A stretch of 64,000 nt of DNA from JAYRWN01 sp041917975 (GCA_041917975.1 JAYRWN010000283.1:19712-83711); one strand, 5' to 3'; counted from the first letter of the stretch, positions 18,833 to 28,373 are shown. The notes: a model not told the origin generated them from the letters alone. Numbers and translations: made by a program.

Positions 18833-19075
18833 ATGTTGGTACGCTTATTAGCTTTTGGCATTGCCAAAGATATCCTGGAAGATAATGTTCTGAATGTAGA
18901 CCTGGAGCCTGGTACAACCATTGCTGAATTAAAAACCATGCTCGTCTCCGATTTTCCGGAATTCGAAAAATTGCGTTCGCTGCGCCTGGCTATTAATGAA
19001 AATTATGTGGAAGATGATCAAATCATTCTCCCCAATGATGAGGTGGTCATTATTCCACCGGTCAGCGGCGGATAA
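18833..19075 (+). CDS. moaD: Molybdopterin synthase small subunit MoaD
   Basis: An 80-residue ubiquitin-fold sulfur carrier. The C-terminal Gly-Gly (ending PPVSGG) is thiocarboxylated and donates sulfur to make molybdopterin from precursor Z in complex with MoaE. Beta-grasp pattern and length are normal. It starts 28 bases after the nucleotidyltransferase and lies 23 bases before moaE, so the three are likely cotranscribed. Confidence 0.93.
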   Translation: MLVRLLAFGIAKDILEDNVLNVDLEPGTTIAELKTMLVSDFPEFEKLRSLRLAINENYVEDDQIILPNDEVVIIPPVSGG

Positions 19076-19098
19076 AATCGTTAGTTTGTCCATTCAAA

Positions 19099-19533
19099 AT
19101 GTTCCTTAAAACCGTTCAATATCAAATAGAACTTTCACAACAGCTTTTAGATGTGGGCTCAGCCTTTTCCTGGCTTAACGACCGGGAAGGAGGTGGAAAA
19201 GTCATTTTCACCGGTCATGTACGGGAAAATTTGGCCTCCAAAAAAGTATTATTCCTCGAATTTGAGGCCTATGAACCCATGGCCTTAAAAGAAATGGAAA
19301 AAATAGCCTGCCACGCGTTAGCCAACTGGTCTTTACTTAAAGTGGTCATTTTACATCGATTAGGACGAGTCGAAGTTGGTGAACTTCCAGTATTAATAGG
19401 GGTCACTGCAGCACACCGACAAGCCGCATTTAATGCCGCTCAATACTTAATCGATACACTTAAGGAATCCATACCCATCTGGAAAAGAGAGTATTATGAA
19501 GATGGGGCGGTTTGGGTCTCTGCCCACCCATAA
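19099..19533 (+). CDS. moaE: Molybdopterin synthase catalytic subunit MoaE
   Basis: Catalytic subunit that forms a heterotetramer with MoaD and inserts two sulfurs into precursor Z. The 144 residues contain the family landmarks GGKVIFTGHVRENL, LEFEAYEPMALKEM, IGVTAAHRQAAF and the lysine-bearing catalytic segment KESIPIWKREYYEDG. The other Moa genes (moaA, moaC, moeA, moeB) are not in the window. The stop lies 15 bases from the convergent EI24 gene. Confidence 0.94.
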   Translation: MFLKTVQYQIELSQQLLDVGSAFSWLNDREGGGKVIFTGHVRENLASKKVLFLEFEAYEPMALKEMEKIACHALANWSLLKVVILHRLGRVEVGELPVLIGVTAAHRQAAFNAAQYLIDTLKESIPIWKREYYEDGAVWVSAHP

Positions 19534-19548
19534 ATTAAAAGCATGGCA

Positions 19549-20307
19549 TCAAACTAAAAAATGGGCCTGATCCGGCTTATCCAGCCAAAACATAATGATG
19601 GTGGCATGCACGGAAGCCAAGACCGGCGCTATCAATCCGAAAACGGGAATGGCCACTGATAGATAATAAATTAAGCCCAACCCAACGGCCACTCCGGCAT
19701 ACCGTCTGGTCCGCTTTTCACTGTCCCTAATCTTCAGTTGATATCCTTCATGGTAACTATCCAATAGGGCAAATCCGATAAAATAACATTGGACGACAAA
19801 AGCCACGGCCTGTTTTAAAAAATCCATACCTAAGAGAGAGAGGCCCATTCCCAATAACATGACAAAAGCGGTTTCGATGATATAGTAACGGATCATAATA
19901 TGGGCTGACCGCATAAATCCACTTTTGAAATTGCGCCAACTAATATTTTGTGGCTGACCCGTAAGTATTTCCTTTGTTTTTAAGGTAATATGAAACACCA
20001 GAACCTGAAAAAGTAATAAGATAAGGTATTTATAACCACCGGAAAATAAAGTGCGCATGCTTTGTCCTGATAACTCAACGGTCGCAGCCGGTGAATTTAT
20101 TAAATTCCGCACGGAATCCAGGCCCATTTTAAAGAACTGATAGCTCAATAATCCTCCAATGCCTAATACCAGCACAGTAACCCAGGTTTGGGTAAACAAC
20201 CCCCGCCAAAGCTTATGCTGCTTAATAAAAGCCCAGGTAAAACTAAGCTGCTGTAAAGTGTAATAGAATTGGCTTATGAATGTGGCTAGATGCTGGCTCT
20301 TTGACAT
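19549..20307 (-). CDS. EI24/CysZ-like integral membrane protein
   Basis: A 252-residue protein with about six hydrophobic segments (near residues 41-60, 92-108, 143-160, 165-185, 207-225, 228-243). The stretch FIGFALLDSYHEGYQLK followed by the basic SEKRTRRYAGVAVGLGL and IPVFGLIAPVLASVHAT is characteristic of the EI24 domain, which includes the CysZ sulfate transporter. It sits beside molybdopterin genes, and molybdate resembles sulfate, but transport of either is only speculation here. Confidence 0.72.
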   Translation of the reverse strand: MSKSQHLATFISQFYYTLQQLSFTWAFIKQHKLWRGLFTQTWVTVLVLGIGGLLSYQFFKMGLDSVRNLINSPAATVELSGQSMRTLFSGGYKYLILLLFQVLVFHITLKTKEILTGQPQNISWRNFKSGFMRSAHIMIRYYIIETAFVMLLGMGLSLLGMDFLKQAVAFVVQCYFIGFALLDSYHEGYQLKIRDSEKRTRRYAGVAVGLGLIYYLSVAIPVFGLIAPVLASVHATIIMFWLDKPDQAHFLV

Positions 20308-20359
20308 CGTTAAATTAATCAGGTTTAAATCTGAAATTTATCATTCCCTAATTTAAACC

Positions 20360-20386
20360 CAAAAATATATAGACGAAATCAGTCAA
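20360..20386 (-). promoter_or_regulatory. Candidate promoter of the EI24 gene (TTG-N16-TATTTTTG)
   Basis: On the minus strand TTG (20386-20384) is followed after 16 bases by TATTTTTG (20367-20360). The spacing is one base short of usual. The leader would be about 50 bases. Confidence 0.4.
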
Positions 20387-20494
20387 TCTGAAGAAAAACA
20401 CTCTTAAAACATCTATGGATATTTATATTTAACAAAATGACTTAGGTAAAAATCAGCCAAAATTCATGCTAATATTGTATACTTGTGGAGTGAT

Positions 20495-20887
20495 ATGCAA
20501 AAGATCGTTTTATACGGCTTTTTAATTTATTTTAGCTGGTTAAGCATTCTGCCGGGTAACTATGTCACTCACCTGGAAAACCTGATTAAGTTGCACAATC
20601 ACTTTATCCTGCATCGTGCTGAACAATCCGTTGAGCCTGATCTATCCTGGTTAGATTTTCTAATTGCTCATTTTTGGGACAGCTCCAGACACCATCAAGA
20701 TCACCCTTTAGCACATCAGGATATCCCTCTTTACAACCAGATAAATCTTCAAAATCCGGTCCTGTTTTCGCGGGTATATTGGGATTTGAAAGCACCGGTT
20801 AGCCCGGTGAATTCTTTGTTTATAGAAATCATTTCCGGGTTACCTACGGTACATCCAAAGAAGGTGTTTTTACCTCCAAGGGTATAG
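20495..20887 (+). CDS. Small His-rich exported protein preceding the metal efflux genes
   Basis: About 130 residues from ATG 20495 (a TTG at 20483 is an alternative). The hydrophobic N-terminus KIVLYGFLIYFSWLSILPG looks like a signal peptide or anchor. The middle holds a histidine cluster (AHFWDSSRHHQDHPLAHQD) that could bind metal. I do not recognise a named family. It lies 45 bases upstream of the CzcA-like pump in the same direction, so a role as an accessory metal-binding or sensing protein of the efflux system is a reasonable inference, unproven. Confidence 0.6.
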   Translation: MQKIVLYGFLIYFSWLSILPGNYVTHLENLIKLHNHFILHRAEQSVEPDLSWLDFLIAHFWDSSRHHQDHPLAHQDIPLYNQINLQNPVLFSRVYWDLKAPVSPVNSLFIEIISGLPTVHPKKVFLPPRV

Positions 20888-20932
20888 GATTCTACCCTTT
20901 CCTATCATTCTTTCAATTCATTTAAATTTATT

Positions 20933-23900
20933 GTGTTGATGTTACATAATATCATCAAGTTTTCTATACAGCACCGAATTATTGTCCTGGCAATGACAGG
21001 GCTAGTGGTTATAGTGGGTTTGTTTGCTTTAAAAAACCTCCCTGTAGATGCCATACCAGACATAACGGATAATCAGGTGCAGGTGATTACTACCTCGTAT
21101 TCGTTAGCTACGCAAGAGATGGAAAAATATGTCACTTATCCCCTGGAATTAGCCCTGCAAAATATTCCCGGCGTAGAAAACTTACGGTCTGTATCCAGGT
21201 ACGGTCTTTCTGTCATCACCGTAATTTTTGAAGACAACGTCAATGTTTATCTCGCCCGACAACTGGTTAATGAGAGAATTGGGCAAATTATACCTACACT
21301 CCCTAACACGGCCGAAACACCTTACCTGGCCCCCATTTCAACCGGATTAGGAGAAATTTATCAATACGTGATTTACCCTGCAGCTGGCTTTGAGGATAAA
21401 TACAATTTAGCCGACTTGCGAGATCTCCAGGATTGGCACATCAAACGACAACTGGCAGGCACCAAAGGTGTCATAGAAGTGAATAGTTCAGGAGGGTACT
21501 TACGGCAAATGGAGGTGATGATCGACCCTCATAAACTACAGGCCTATGGAGTGACTCTGCAAGAAGTGCATCAAGCCATCGCCAATAGCAATGCTAACAT
21601 CGGCGGTTCCTACATCGAAGCCGGGGCCAACATTTATTTTATTCGCAGTGAGGGGATTTATCACAATGCTTATGAGGTGGAACAAACAATCATTGCACAG
21701 CATAACCGGCAAGTGATATTGTTAAAAGATGTGGCCACCGTTTCCTGGGGTCAGATGCCCAGACTAGGTGCCGTGACTATGAACGGTAAAGGGGAAGTTG
21801 TAGCAGGTCAGGTGATGATGCTAAAGGGGGAAAACTCAGCGGCCGTAACAGCATTGGTTAAAGAAAAAATTGAAGAAGTCAAAAAGACTTTACCAGAAGG
21901 TATTATGCTTGAACCGTATTTGGACCGCACCAAATTGGTTAATCAAACTATTAACACCGCCCGCAATAATCTGCTGGAAGGTGGATTAATAGTGGTTTTT
22001 GTGTTGATCATTATTCTAGGCAATTTACGTGCAGGATTAATTGTAGCCAGTGTCATTCCCCTGTCCATGTTATTTGCCCTGATCCTGATGTATTACAATG
22101 GCATTTCGGCCAGTCTAATGAGTTTAGGTGCTATCGACTTTGGGATTATTGTGGATGGGGCGGTTATCATTGTGGAAGCTATATTATTTCGACTACAACA
22201 TTTGGACTTTAAGCACTCCACGCCCTTGGTGAGGGAGCAGGTTGTGGAAGAGTCCGCTAAGTCCATGCTTAAATCCGCCATATTTGGTGAACTAATCATC
22301 CTCATGGTTTATATCCCCATTTTTTTTCTAAGTGGGATAGAGGGCAAAATGTTCAAGCCAATGGCTCATACGGTTAGTTATGCCGTCTTGGGGGCGCTGA
22401 TTTTATCTATGACGTATGTTCCCGCCATGTCCTCCCTGCTACTGACCCGCGGCAAAGTTGGGCACCTTAAGTTTGCAGATCAACTCACTAAACTCTTTTA
22501 CTCCGCTTACCGCCCGGTATTTGTTTTGGCTATGAAATTTAAAGTTGTTTTAATAAGCCTGGTTGTCATCGTTCTGGCGATAACTATTGCACAATTCAGG
22601 AACTTAGGAGGTGAGTTCATCCCAACTTTGGAGGAAGGCGATTTAGCCTTACATCAAATCCTGCCTCCGGGTTCATCGATTCAGCAAAGTGTCAAAGTTT
22701 CCTCCGAACTTCAAGACATGTTGATGAAGAATTTTCCCGAAATAGAAAAAGTTGTCACCAAAATTGGTACGGCTGAAATTCCTACAGACATCATGCCGAT
22801 GGAAGCCGGGGACATCTATGTGGTTATGAGGCCTAAGGATGAATGGGTAAGTGCGACTAATCGAGAGGAAATGTTTGAAAAGATTGAAGAGGTAGTAAAT
22901 GGTTTTCCAGGAATCATCTACGAATTCACGCAACCCATCCAAATGCGGTTCAATGAATTAATGACTGGTGTCCGTCAGGATATTGCCATAAAAATCTTTG
23001 GTGAAAATATTTCAGTGCTTTATGAACAAGCTCAGAAACTAAAAAACATTGTATCCTCCATACCTGGTACCGGAACGGTCACAGTAGAAAATATCTCCGG
23101 GTTACAACAAATCGTCATCCGCTATAACCGGGCTAAAATGGCTCAATATGGCGTAACTATCGAAGGAGTCAATGAAGTCATTAAGACCAACTTTGCTGGC
23201 TCAGTAAGTGGTACTTATTATGAGGGTGACCGACGATATGACATAGCCGTTCGATTGGATGAAGCATACCGCAAAGACCGAAATGCCTTGGATAATTTGC
23301 AATTTCTTGATGCTCGGGGTAATATCATTTTATTACGTGACCTGGCTGAGATAGCCTTAGAAGAGGGACCAACACAGATATCTCGTGAGAACACGCAGAG
23401 ACGCATAACCATTGGAGTAAACGCTCTAAATCGCGACGTGGAGAGTTTGGTCAATGATATTGCCAGCGCAGTAGATCAGAACTTGAAATTACCCAGTGGT
23501 TACCAGGTAGTGTATGGAGGGCAGTTTGAGAATCTAAGAAAAGCTCAGGCTAGACTGGCTATCTCTGTACCAGCAGCTCTATGCATCATCCTTATTTTAT
23601 TGTATTTCGCTTTCGGGTCGTTTCAACAAACCTTATTGATCGCCACTGCTCTACCATTATCAGCTATTGGCGGGGTTTGGGCCTTAGCTATAAGAAGCAT
23701 GCCTTTTAGCATATCTGCCGGCATAGGTTTTATTACTTTATTTGGCGTGGCTGTTCTCAATGGAATTGTATTAATCAGCGAACTAAAAAGTTTAAAAAAC
23801 CAAGGAATCATGAATCTGGAAGAAAGGATCAGCCGTGCCACTCAAGTCCGTTTCAGGCCTGTTTTATTGACGGCTATGGTGGCTGCCCTGGGTTTTATAC

Positions 23901-25249
23901 CGATGGCCTTATCAAACACCAATGGAGCAGAGGTTCAAAAACCTCTTGCCACAGTCGTCATCGGTGGCCTGGTCACCTCCACCCTGCTTACCCTCATTGT
24001 ATTACCAATACTTTATTATTGGAGTGAAAAATATTTGTCCATCAAGCCCAAACATCTGACCACGATTGGCCTATTGCTAATCATAAGTTCAATAGGATTC
24101 GCTCAGCCTTCAACCTTTAAACACAAAATGGCAACTGACCTCGCCACGATCATCAACAGATCTCTAACTAATCATCCTCACCTGATGAGTCTTGAAAACC
24201 AAAAGTTGGCGCGGCAGACAGAACTGAGTTATAAACCTAACCTCCAGTTTAACATCATGGCTGAAAATGAAGAATATAGGTTTGGTGATCAAGGTATCTG
24301 GACGCTTAATGCGGGTTTGTATATACCAAATCCATCAAAAAATAGTGCTACAAATCAAGTACGTCAAGCTAATTACAACACCGCAAACCTGACAGCGAAG
24401 TTAAATGAGTTGCAAGTGGCTAAAAATTTAGCTTTCCGCTATCAGGAAGTGGTTTTTTCTAAAGAAAAATTAGAAGTATTTAAAAGCCTGGAGGACCTCT
24501 GGTTGCGGGCCACAGACCTTGAAGAGCGTAAAGTCCAAACGGGCCATGGAAGCGTTATCCAACAAGCTATGGCAAACCAAAATCTTTCATTAGTCCGAAC
24601 AGATATACAAACAACAACTCAACAACTGGAACAATTGCACATGCTGCTCAACCAATGGAATAAATCGGACACTGCATGGAGTCCAAACGAGCAGTTTATG
24701 GTGCCTCCTTCCCAAAGTCAACATATCACCGGAGACCTCCAGTCACACCCTCAAATCCTGTTGGAAAAAGAAAATCAGCAAAGGTTAACCGGCTTTCAGG
24801 CTTTGAATAGAGCTAATCGCAAACCTGATTATAACCTTACTTTGCGGCACCAGCTGGTTGATGGCCAGTGGCCTTTTTGGGGTGTTCAGGCCGGACTTAC
24901 TTATCCTTTGTCCCGACAAAATCTTAAAGTAACTGAAAAGATGCTGCAACATGATCAGCTGTCAGCACAACAAAATCTAGATTTTGCTGATCAAAGTCTT
25001 CGGTCCGCTCAAAATGTGCTTACACTCAAGCGGCGTAGCTTAATCAGCCAATATAATACTATTGATGATTTAGTTAAAAATGCCGAACAATTGCTCAAAT
25101 CGACGACTCACCAATATGAATTGGGCGGCATCTCTTTTCAACAATGGTTTGAGGTGGCAAGATCCTACAGCCATATGAAATTGCAGCGCGTCGATATCTT
25201 ATGGACCTATTATCAAAATGAAATTGAACTCAATTATTTATTTAATTAA
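20933..25249 (+). CDS. czcA: CzcA/CusA-family heavy-metal RND efflux pump fused to a TolC-like outer-membrane factor
   Basis: A 1438-residue protein in two parts. Residues 1-1037 are a heavy-metal RND pump with twelve membrane helices. The proton-relay triad of Zn/Co/Cd-type pumps is intact in AIDFGIIVDGAVIIVEA, with Asp402, Asp408 and Glu415 at the same positions as in CzcA. After a second hydrophobic segment near residues 1043-1058 that ends GFAQPS like a signal-peptidase site, residues 1060-1438 form a TolC/CzcC-type outer-membrane domain (LATIINRSLTNHPHLMSLEN, YELGGISFQQWFEVARSY). An RND protein normally has about 1040 residues, so this is a genuine fusion in one uninterrupted frame. It is followed by the adaptor gene; no separate TolC gene is adjacent. 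Likely exports divalent metal ions. Confidence 0.92.
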   Translation: MLMLHNIIKFSIQHRIIVLAMTGLVVIVGLFALKNLPVDAIPDITDNQVQVITTSYSLATQEMEKYVTYPLELALQNIPGVENLRSVSRYGLSVITVIFEDNVNVYLARQLVNERIGQIIPTLPNTAETPYLAPISTGLGEIYQYVIYPAAGFEDKYNLADLRDLQDWHIKRQLAGTKGVIEVNSSGGYLRQMEVMIDPHKLQAYGVTLQEVHQAIANSNANIGGSYIEAGANIYFIRSEGIYHNAYEVEQTIIAQHNRQVILLKDVATVSWGQMPRLGAVTMNGKGEVVAGQVMMLKGENSAAVTALVKEKIEEVKKTLPEGIMLEPYLDRTKLVNQTINTARNNLLEGGLIVVFVLIIILGNLRAGLIVASVIPLSMLFALILMYYNGISASLMSLGAIDFGIIVDGAVIIVEAILFRLQHLDFKHSTPLVREQVVEESAKSMLKSAIFGELIILMVYIPIFFLSGIEGKMFKPMAHTVSYAVLGALILSMTYVPAMSSLLLTRGKVGHLKFADQLTKLFYSAYRPVFVLAMKFKVVLISLVVIVLAITIAQFRNLGGEFIPTLEEGDLALHQILPPGSSIQQSVKVSSELQDMLMKNFPEIEKVVTKIGTAEIPTDIMPMEAGDIYVVMRPKDEWVSATNREEMFEKIEEVVNGFPGIIYEFTQPIQMRFNELMTGVRQDIAIKIFGENISVLYEQAQKLKNIVSSIPGTGTVTVENISGLQQIVIRYNRAKMAQYGVTIEGVNEVIKTNFAGSVSGTYYEGDRRYDIAVRLDEAYRKDRNALDNLQFLDARGNIILLRDLAEIALEEGPTQISRENTQRRITIGVNALNRDVESLVNDIASAVDQNLKLPSGYQVVYGGQFENLRKAQARLAISVPAALCIILILLYFAFGSFQQTLLIATALPLSAIGGVWALAIRSMPFSISAGIGFITLFGVAVLNGIVLISELKSLKNQGIMNLEERISRATQVRFRPVLLTAMVAALGFIPMALSNTNGAEVQKPLATVVIGGLVTSTLLTLIVLPILYYWSEKYLSIKPKHLTTIGLLLIISSIGFAQPSTFKHKMATDLATIINRSLTNHPHLMSLENQKLARQTELSYKPNLQFNIMAENEEYRFGDQGIWTLNAGLYIPNPSKNSATNQVRQANYNTANLTAKLNELQVAKNLAFRYQEVVFSKEKLEVFKSLEDLWLRATDLEERKVQTGHGSVIQQAMANQNLSLVRTDIQTTTQQLEQLHMLLNQWNKSDTAWSPNEQFMVPPSQSQHITGDLQSHPQILLEKENQQRLTGFQALNRANRKPDYNLTLRHQLVDGQWPFWGVQAGLTYPLSRQNLKVTEKMLQHDQLSAQQNLDFADQSLRSAQNVLTLKRRSLISQYNTIDDLVKNAEQLLKSTTHQYELGGISFQQWFEVARSYSHMKLQRVDILWTYYQNEIELNYLFN

Positions 25250-25259
25250 TTCTAAAGAC

Positions 25260-26450
25260 ATGTATAATACGTTAGTCAATATAATCACGGTGTCTCTAAT
25301 CTTTATGGGTGGTTGCAGACAGATAAGCCATGATTCATCCTCAGCAACTGCAACCGCGCAATCTATAGAGAATATCGATCATGGACATGATATTATTCTG
25401 ACTTCGAGCCAATTGGAGCGTATCCGGGCAACCTATGATGTTCCTCAACAGCGTAATTTACGTCACCGCATTAAAATAGCCGGGTATGCCGAACTGCCGG
25501 CTGAAAATGAAGCTCATTTAAGCTCTTACCTGGAAGGTAAGATTACGACTATTGCGGTAAAGCCAGGGCAGGCGGTGCAACAAGGTCAGGTCTTAGTAAA
25601 ACTCACCAATCCCATTTTACTGGATATGCAGAGCAGCTTGGACGATGCTTTAGTACAGATGGAGTATTATCAGAAAGAAAAAGACCGCCTGCAAAATTTA
25701 GTGGTTTTGGATCCTGGTCAGAAGAAAGCCTTGGACGAAGCTCAAATGCATTGGTCCAGGCTGTCCGTTCAACAAAATGCAATGCTCAAAAAATTAGCCC
25801 TACTGAATATTCAGGCCGGTGGAAAACCGGAGAACTATGTGACCTCTATCCCAATTGTGGCCCCGTTCAGTGGTTTCGTCAAATCTATTGAGACCAATAT
25901 TGGAGAATTTGTATCTACCTCTCAACGGTTGTTGACTATGATAAATCTCAATCATCTTCACTGGGAGGGTAAACTCAGCGACCGTTATGCCAATCTTGTA
26001 AAAGCCGGGCAATTCGTAGACTTGCAACTATTGCAAAATCAAAATAAACTCTATGCGGTAAAAATCTACTCCATAGGTCAATCTGTGGATACTGAAAACC
26101 ATACATTTATGGTACATGCTGAGTTGCCAATTATTCCAGATATTAAACCTGGAATGTATCTGGAAGGATGGATCAATACGCAGGCTGATAGTGTCTTAAG
26201 TATACCGGTTTCTGCTTTAATTAGAGATAGGGGACTAGAATATGTGATAATTGAGGGCTATACTGAAGAAGATCATCACTATTTTCAAAAGGTTCCAGTA
26301 AAAACCGGTGTTCAGGATGGCATCCACATAGAAATTGAATGGCTTGAGCCGGTGGCCGCATATCCGAAAATTGTGGTAGAAGGGGCATTTTTTATTAATG
26401 CAGAGGCTAAAAAAATGGAAGGTGGCGGTGAGTCAGAGCACAATCATTGA
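25260..26450 (+). CDS. czcB: CzcB/CusB-like membrane fusion protein (lipoprotein) of the metal efflux system
   Basis: Periplasmic adaptor that bridges pump and outer-membrane channel. From ATG 25260 the N-terminus NIITVSLIFMGGC is a lipoprotein signal. The frame also opens at ATG 25218, overlapping the pump gene, but that extension would bury the signal sequence. Features: biotinyl-lipoyl-like half-motif EGKITTIAVKPGQAVQQGQVL, a short coiled-coil hairpin (SSLDDALVQMEYYQKEKDRL), the second half IVAPFSGFVKSIETNIGEFV, and a beta-barrel domain. His-rich ends (DHGHD near the N-terminus, ESEHNH at the C-terminus) fit metal binding. Confidence 0.9.
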   Translation: MYNTLVNIITVSLIFMGGCRQISHDSSSATATAQSIENIDHGHDIILTSSQLERIRATYDVPQQRNLRHRIKIAGYAELPAENEAHLSSYLEGKITTIAVKPGQAVQQGQVLVKLTNPILLDMQSSLDDALVQMEYYQKEKDRLQNLVVLDPGQKKALDEAQMHWSRLSVQQNAMLKKLALLNIQAGGKPENYVTSIPIVAPFSGFVKSIETNIGEFVSTSQRLLTMINLNHLHWEGKLSDRYANLVKAGQFVDLQLLQNQNKLYAVKIYSIGQSVDTENHTFMVHAELPIIPDIKPGMYLEGWINTQADSVLSIPVSALIRDRGLEYVIIEGYTEEDHHYFQKVPVKTGVQDGIHIEIEWLEPVAAYPKIVVEGAFFINAEAKKMEGGGESEHNH

Positions 26451-26460
26451 GATTGGACTA

Positions 26461-27843
26461 TTAATGTCGCCAAAATAATGGAAACCGATACTTAATTGTC
26501 AGGGCTAAACTCTCGTGTTTGTAATCTCGTGAATTACGCAGATCAGGAGACAAATAGGCGCTGGAGGTATACCATCTGAGTCCGAATTCCAGCGAATTAA
26601 CCCGCCACCCCAAGCCTAGATGATATCCGGCGTGGACCTTGCGGTACAAAGGAAGAGATACCGACGAAGTGACTGTATTAACTGTATTGGTAATACTCCC
26701 ATTGGATTTATCAAGAATGGGGTCCCCAGCTTGATTTACACTGACGGCGTCTGACGTGCCAAGCGGTATATCCAGGTCTACGGCGGTCTGTACACCGGTT
26801 TCTATCCATAAATTTGACTTAAGTTTATAACTTATGGAAATCGGAACGGTAAGGTAATTAAGCTGCGATCCAGTCGATTTTTGCCCGGTACTGCTCGTGC
26901 GGTTTGCATTAAAAAACTCTTGATAATTGTCAACTCCAAATAATAATTGAGGGTTTGACGACGGTCTGAATAATACTTGATTGTAGTTCCATCGCTGAAA
27001 GCCCACTCCTGCAGCAACTTCCAGTTTGGGATAAAGAGCGTAACCAAGTTGTATGCCTATACCAATGGTGTGAAGTCCGGATTTTAGTATATCATCTTGA
27101 CCTATTTTTTGTGAAAAACCGGTTCCTGCTGTGGACTGCATAGCGAGGGTCCAAGGGGTCGTATTTACCCGTGTAAGCGTTTTTGATGTTATTGGTTGAC
27201 TGTTAGTAATCTTGGGGCCAATGGAGAGATTCTCCACTTTGAAATTAACCCGCTCAATAAATGATTGCGGTTCAAAATGAGTTGAGTTAGAATGAGCAAT
27301 AGCTGGAACATCTGCACGATAAAATGGCAAGAGGGTCTTTTGCACAAGATTATCTGCATCTGGATAGGTGGCAGGGTGAGTAGTGTTGGTGGCAGAATTA
27401 ACGGGTTTTGATACTGGTTGATTTAACGTCTTGGCTGAAAATGTATTTTTAGATTTAGAAGGATTTGAATTATCAATGAAAGAGGGAACTTTAGCATCTT
27501 TATCTTCGGTGACCAGACTGTTTTCGGCAAACTGATGTTGAGGAGTAGTTTCTTCTAAAGTTAACGCATTGGTTTTCCTATTCCCCTCTTGTGCCCCAGC
27601 CTGCGATGCAATTGCCGGCATAACCACCTCTGGTGGTTGGCCAGTACTGAAAGGAATATTAAACAAGCCATAACCGATTAACGCAGCAGCGGCTAACCAC
27701 CACCAGGCAACTAATCCACGACGTTTTTTTTGAATTGGCATGTGGATATTTAACATTTGTGCCATCTCCGCCCATCCACGATCCTCTAGAGCTTTCAGAT
27801 CATTTTGTTCGTCCGGTATACGGTCTTTGTTGAGCATAGTCAT
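26461..27843 (-). CDS. Envelope protein with N-terminal transmembrane helix and C-terminal beta-barrel, partner of the ECF sigma factor
   Basis: 460 residues: a short N-terminal cytoplasmic segment (1-43), a basic KKRRG stop-transfer, one membrane helix at about 44-62 (VAWWWLAAAALIGYGLF), a low-complexity Ser/Thr/Asn/Pro linker (65-230), then a C-terminal region with alternating beta strands resembling PorT/OmpA-type barrels and ending KYRFPLFWRH. It overlaps the sigma factor gene by 44 bases, so the two are translationally linked, and the N-terminal segment is placed where anti-sigma domains sit. I infer, but cannot show, that it controls the sigma factor. No catalytic motif is seen. Confidence 0.7.
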   Translation of the reverse strand: MTMLNKDRIPDEQNDLKALEDRGWAEMAQMLNIHMPIQKKRRGLVAWWWLAAAALIGYGLFNIPFSTGQPPEVVMPAIASQAGAQEGNRKTNALTLEETTPQHQFAENSLVTEDKDAKVPSFIDNSNPSKSKNTFSAKTLNQPVSKPVNSATNTTHPATYPDADNLVQKTLLPFYRADVPAIAHSNSTHFEPQSFIERVNFKVENLSIGPKITNSQPITSKTLTRVNTTPWTLAMQSTAGTGFSQKIGQDDILKSGLHTIGIGIQLGYALYPKLEVAAGVGFQRWNYNQVLFRPSSNPQLLFGVDNYQEFFNANRTSSTGQKSTGSQLNYLTVPISISYKLKSNLWIETGVQTAVDLDIPLGTSDAVSVNQAGDPILDKSNGSITNTVNTVTSSVSLPLYRKVHAGYHLGLGWRVNSLEFGLRWYTSSAYLSPDLRNSRDYKHESLALTIKYRFPLFWRH

Positions 27844-28369
27844 TAATCTTTTCTTTTAAAATTTTACGGGCATTGGACAGGTGCCATTTTGAGGTCCCTT
27901 CACTCATCCCTAATTTTTCTCCGATTTCTATATGCGTATAGCCTTCTAAAGCATGTAATAAAAATACTTCTTTGCTAGTGGTAGGTAATAATTTTACCAG
28001 GCTCATTAAGTCTTCATAAAAGAGGGATTGTACTGCGTTCTCTGGCAACGGCTGATCACGCTCTTCCATAACCAGAAACTTGAGGTAGCTTTTTTTCGAA
28101 CGAAAATGATCCGCCAAGGTTCTAAAAATTAACCGCCTGATCCATCCCTCCAAACTACCCCTATTTTCATAAAGATTAATTTTTTGAAAAACCTTCAAAA
28201 ATCCCTGGTTCAATACATCCATAACCTCGTCCTCATCGGACATGTATTTTCGACACATAGCCAGCATAGTCGGAAAAAATTTCCGATAAAGTTGTTCCTG
28301 ACTTTTACGGTTGTTTTCGACACAACCCCGGATCAGTTCCTGCTCTGCTTGCTCCTTATTGGTCAGCAT
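27800..28369 (-). CDS. ECF (sigma-70 family) RNA polymerase sigma factor
   Basis: A 189-residue alternative sigma factor. Region 2: DVLNQGFLKVFQKINLYENR and GWIRRLIFRTLADHFRSKKS, which bind core polymerase and the -10 element. Region 4: VFLLHALEGYTHIEIGEKLG and SKWHLSNARKIL, the helix-turn-helix for the -35 element. No extra domains. It starts four bases after the upstream gene stop and overlaps the barrel protein downstream. ECF factors usually answer an envelope signal through a membrane-bound partner, which fits its neighbours. Regulon unknown. Confidence 0.93.
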   Translation of the reverse strand: MLTNKEQAEQELIRGCVENNRKSQEQLYRKFFPTMLAMCRKYMSDEDEVMDVLNQGFLKVFQKINLYENRGSLEGWIRRLIFRTLADHFRSKKSYLKFLVMEERDQPLPENAVQSLFYEDLMSLVKLLPTTSKEVFLLHALEGYTHIEIGEKLGMSEGTSKWHLSNARKILKEKINDYAQQRPYTGRTK

Positions 28370-28373
28370 GTAC

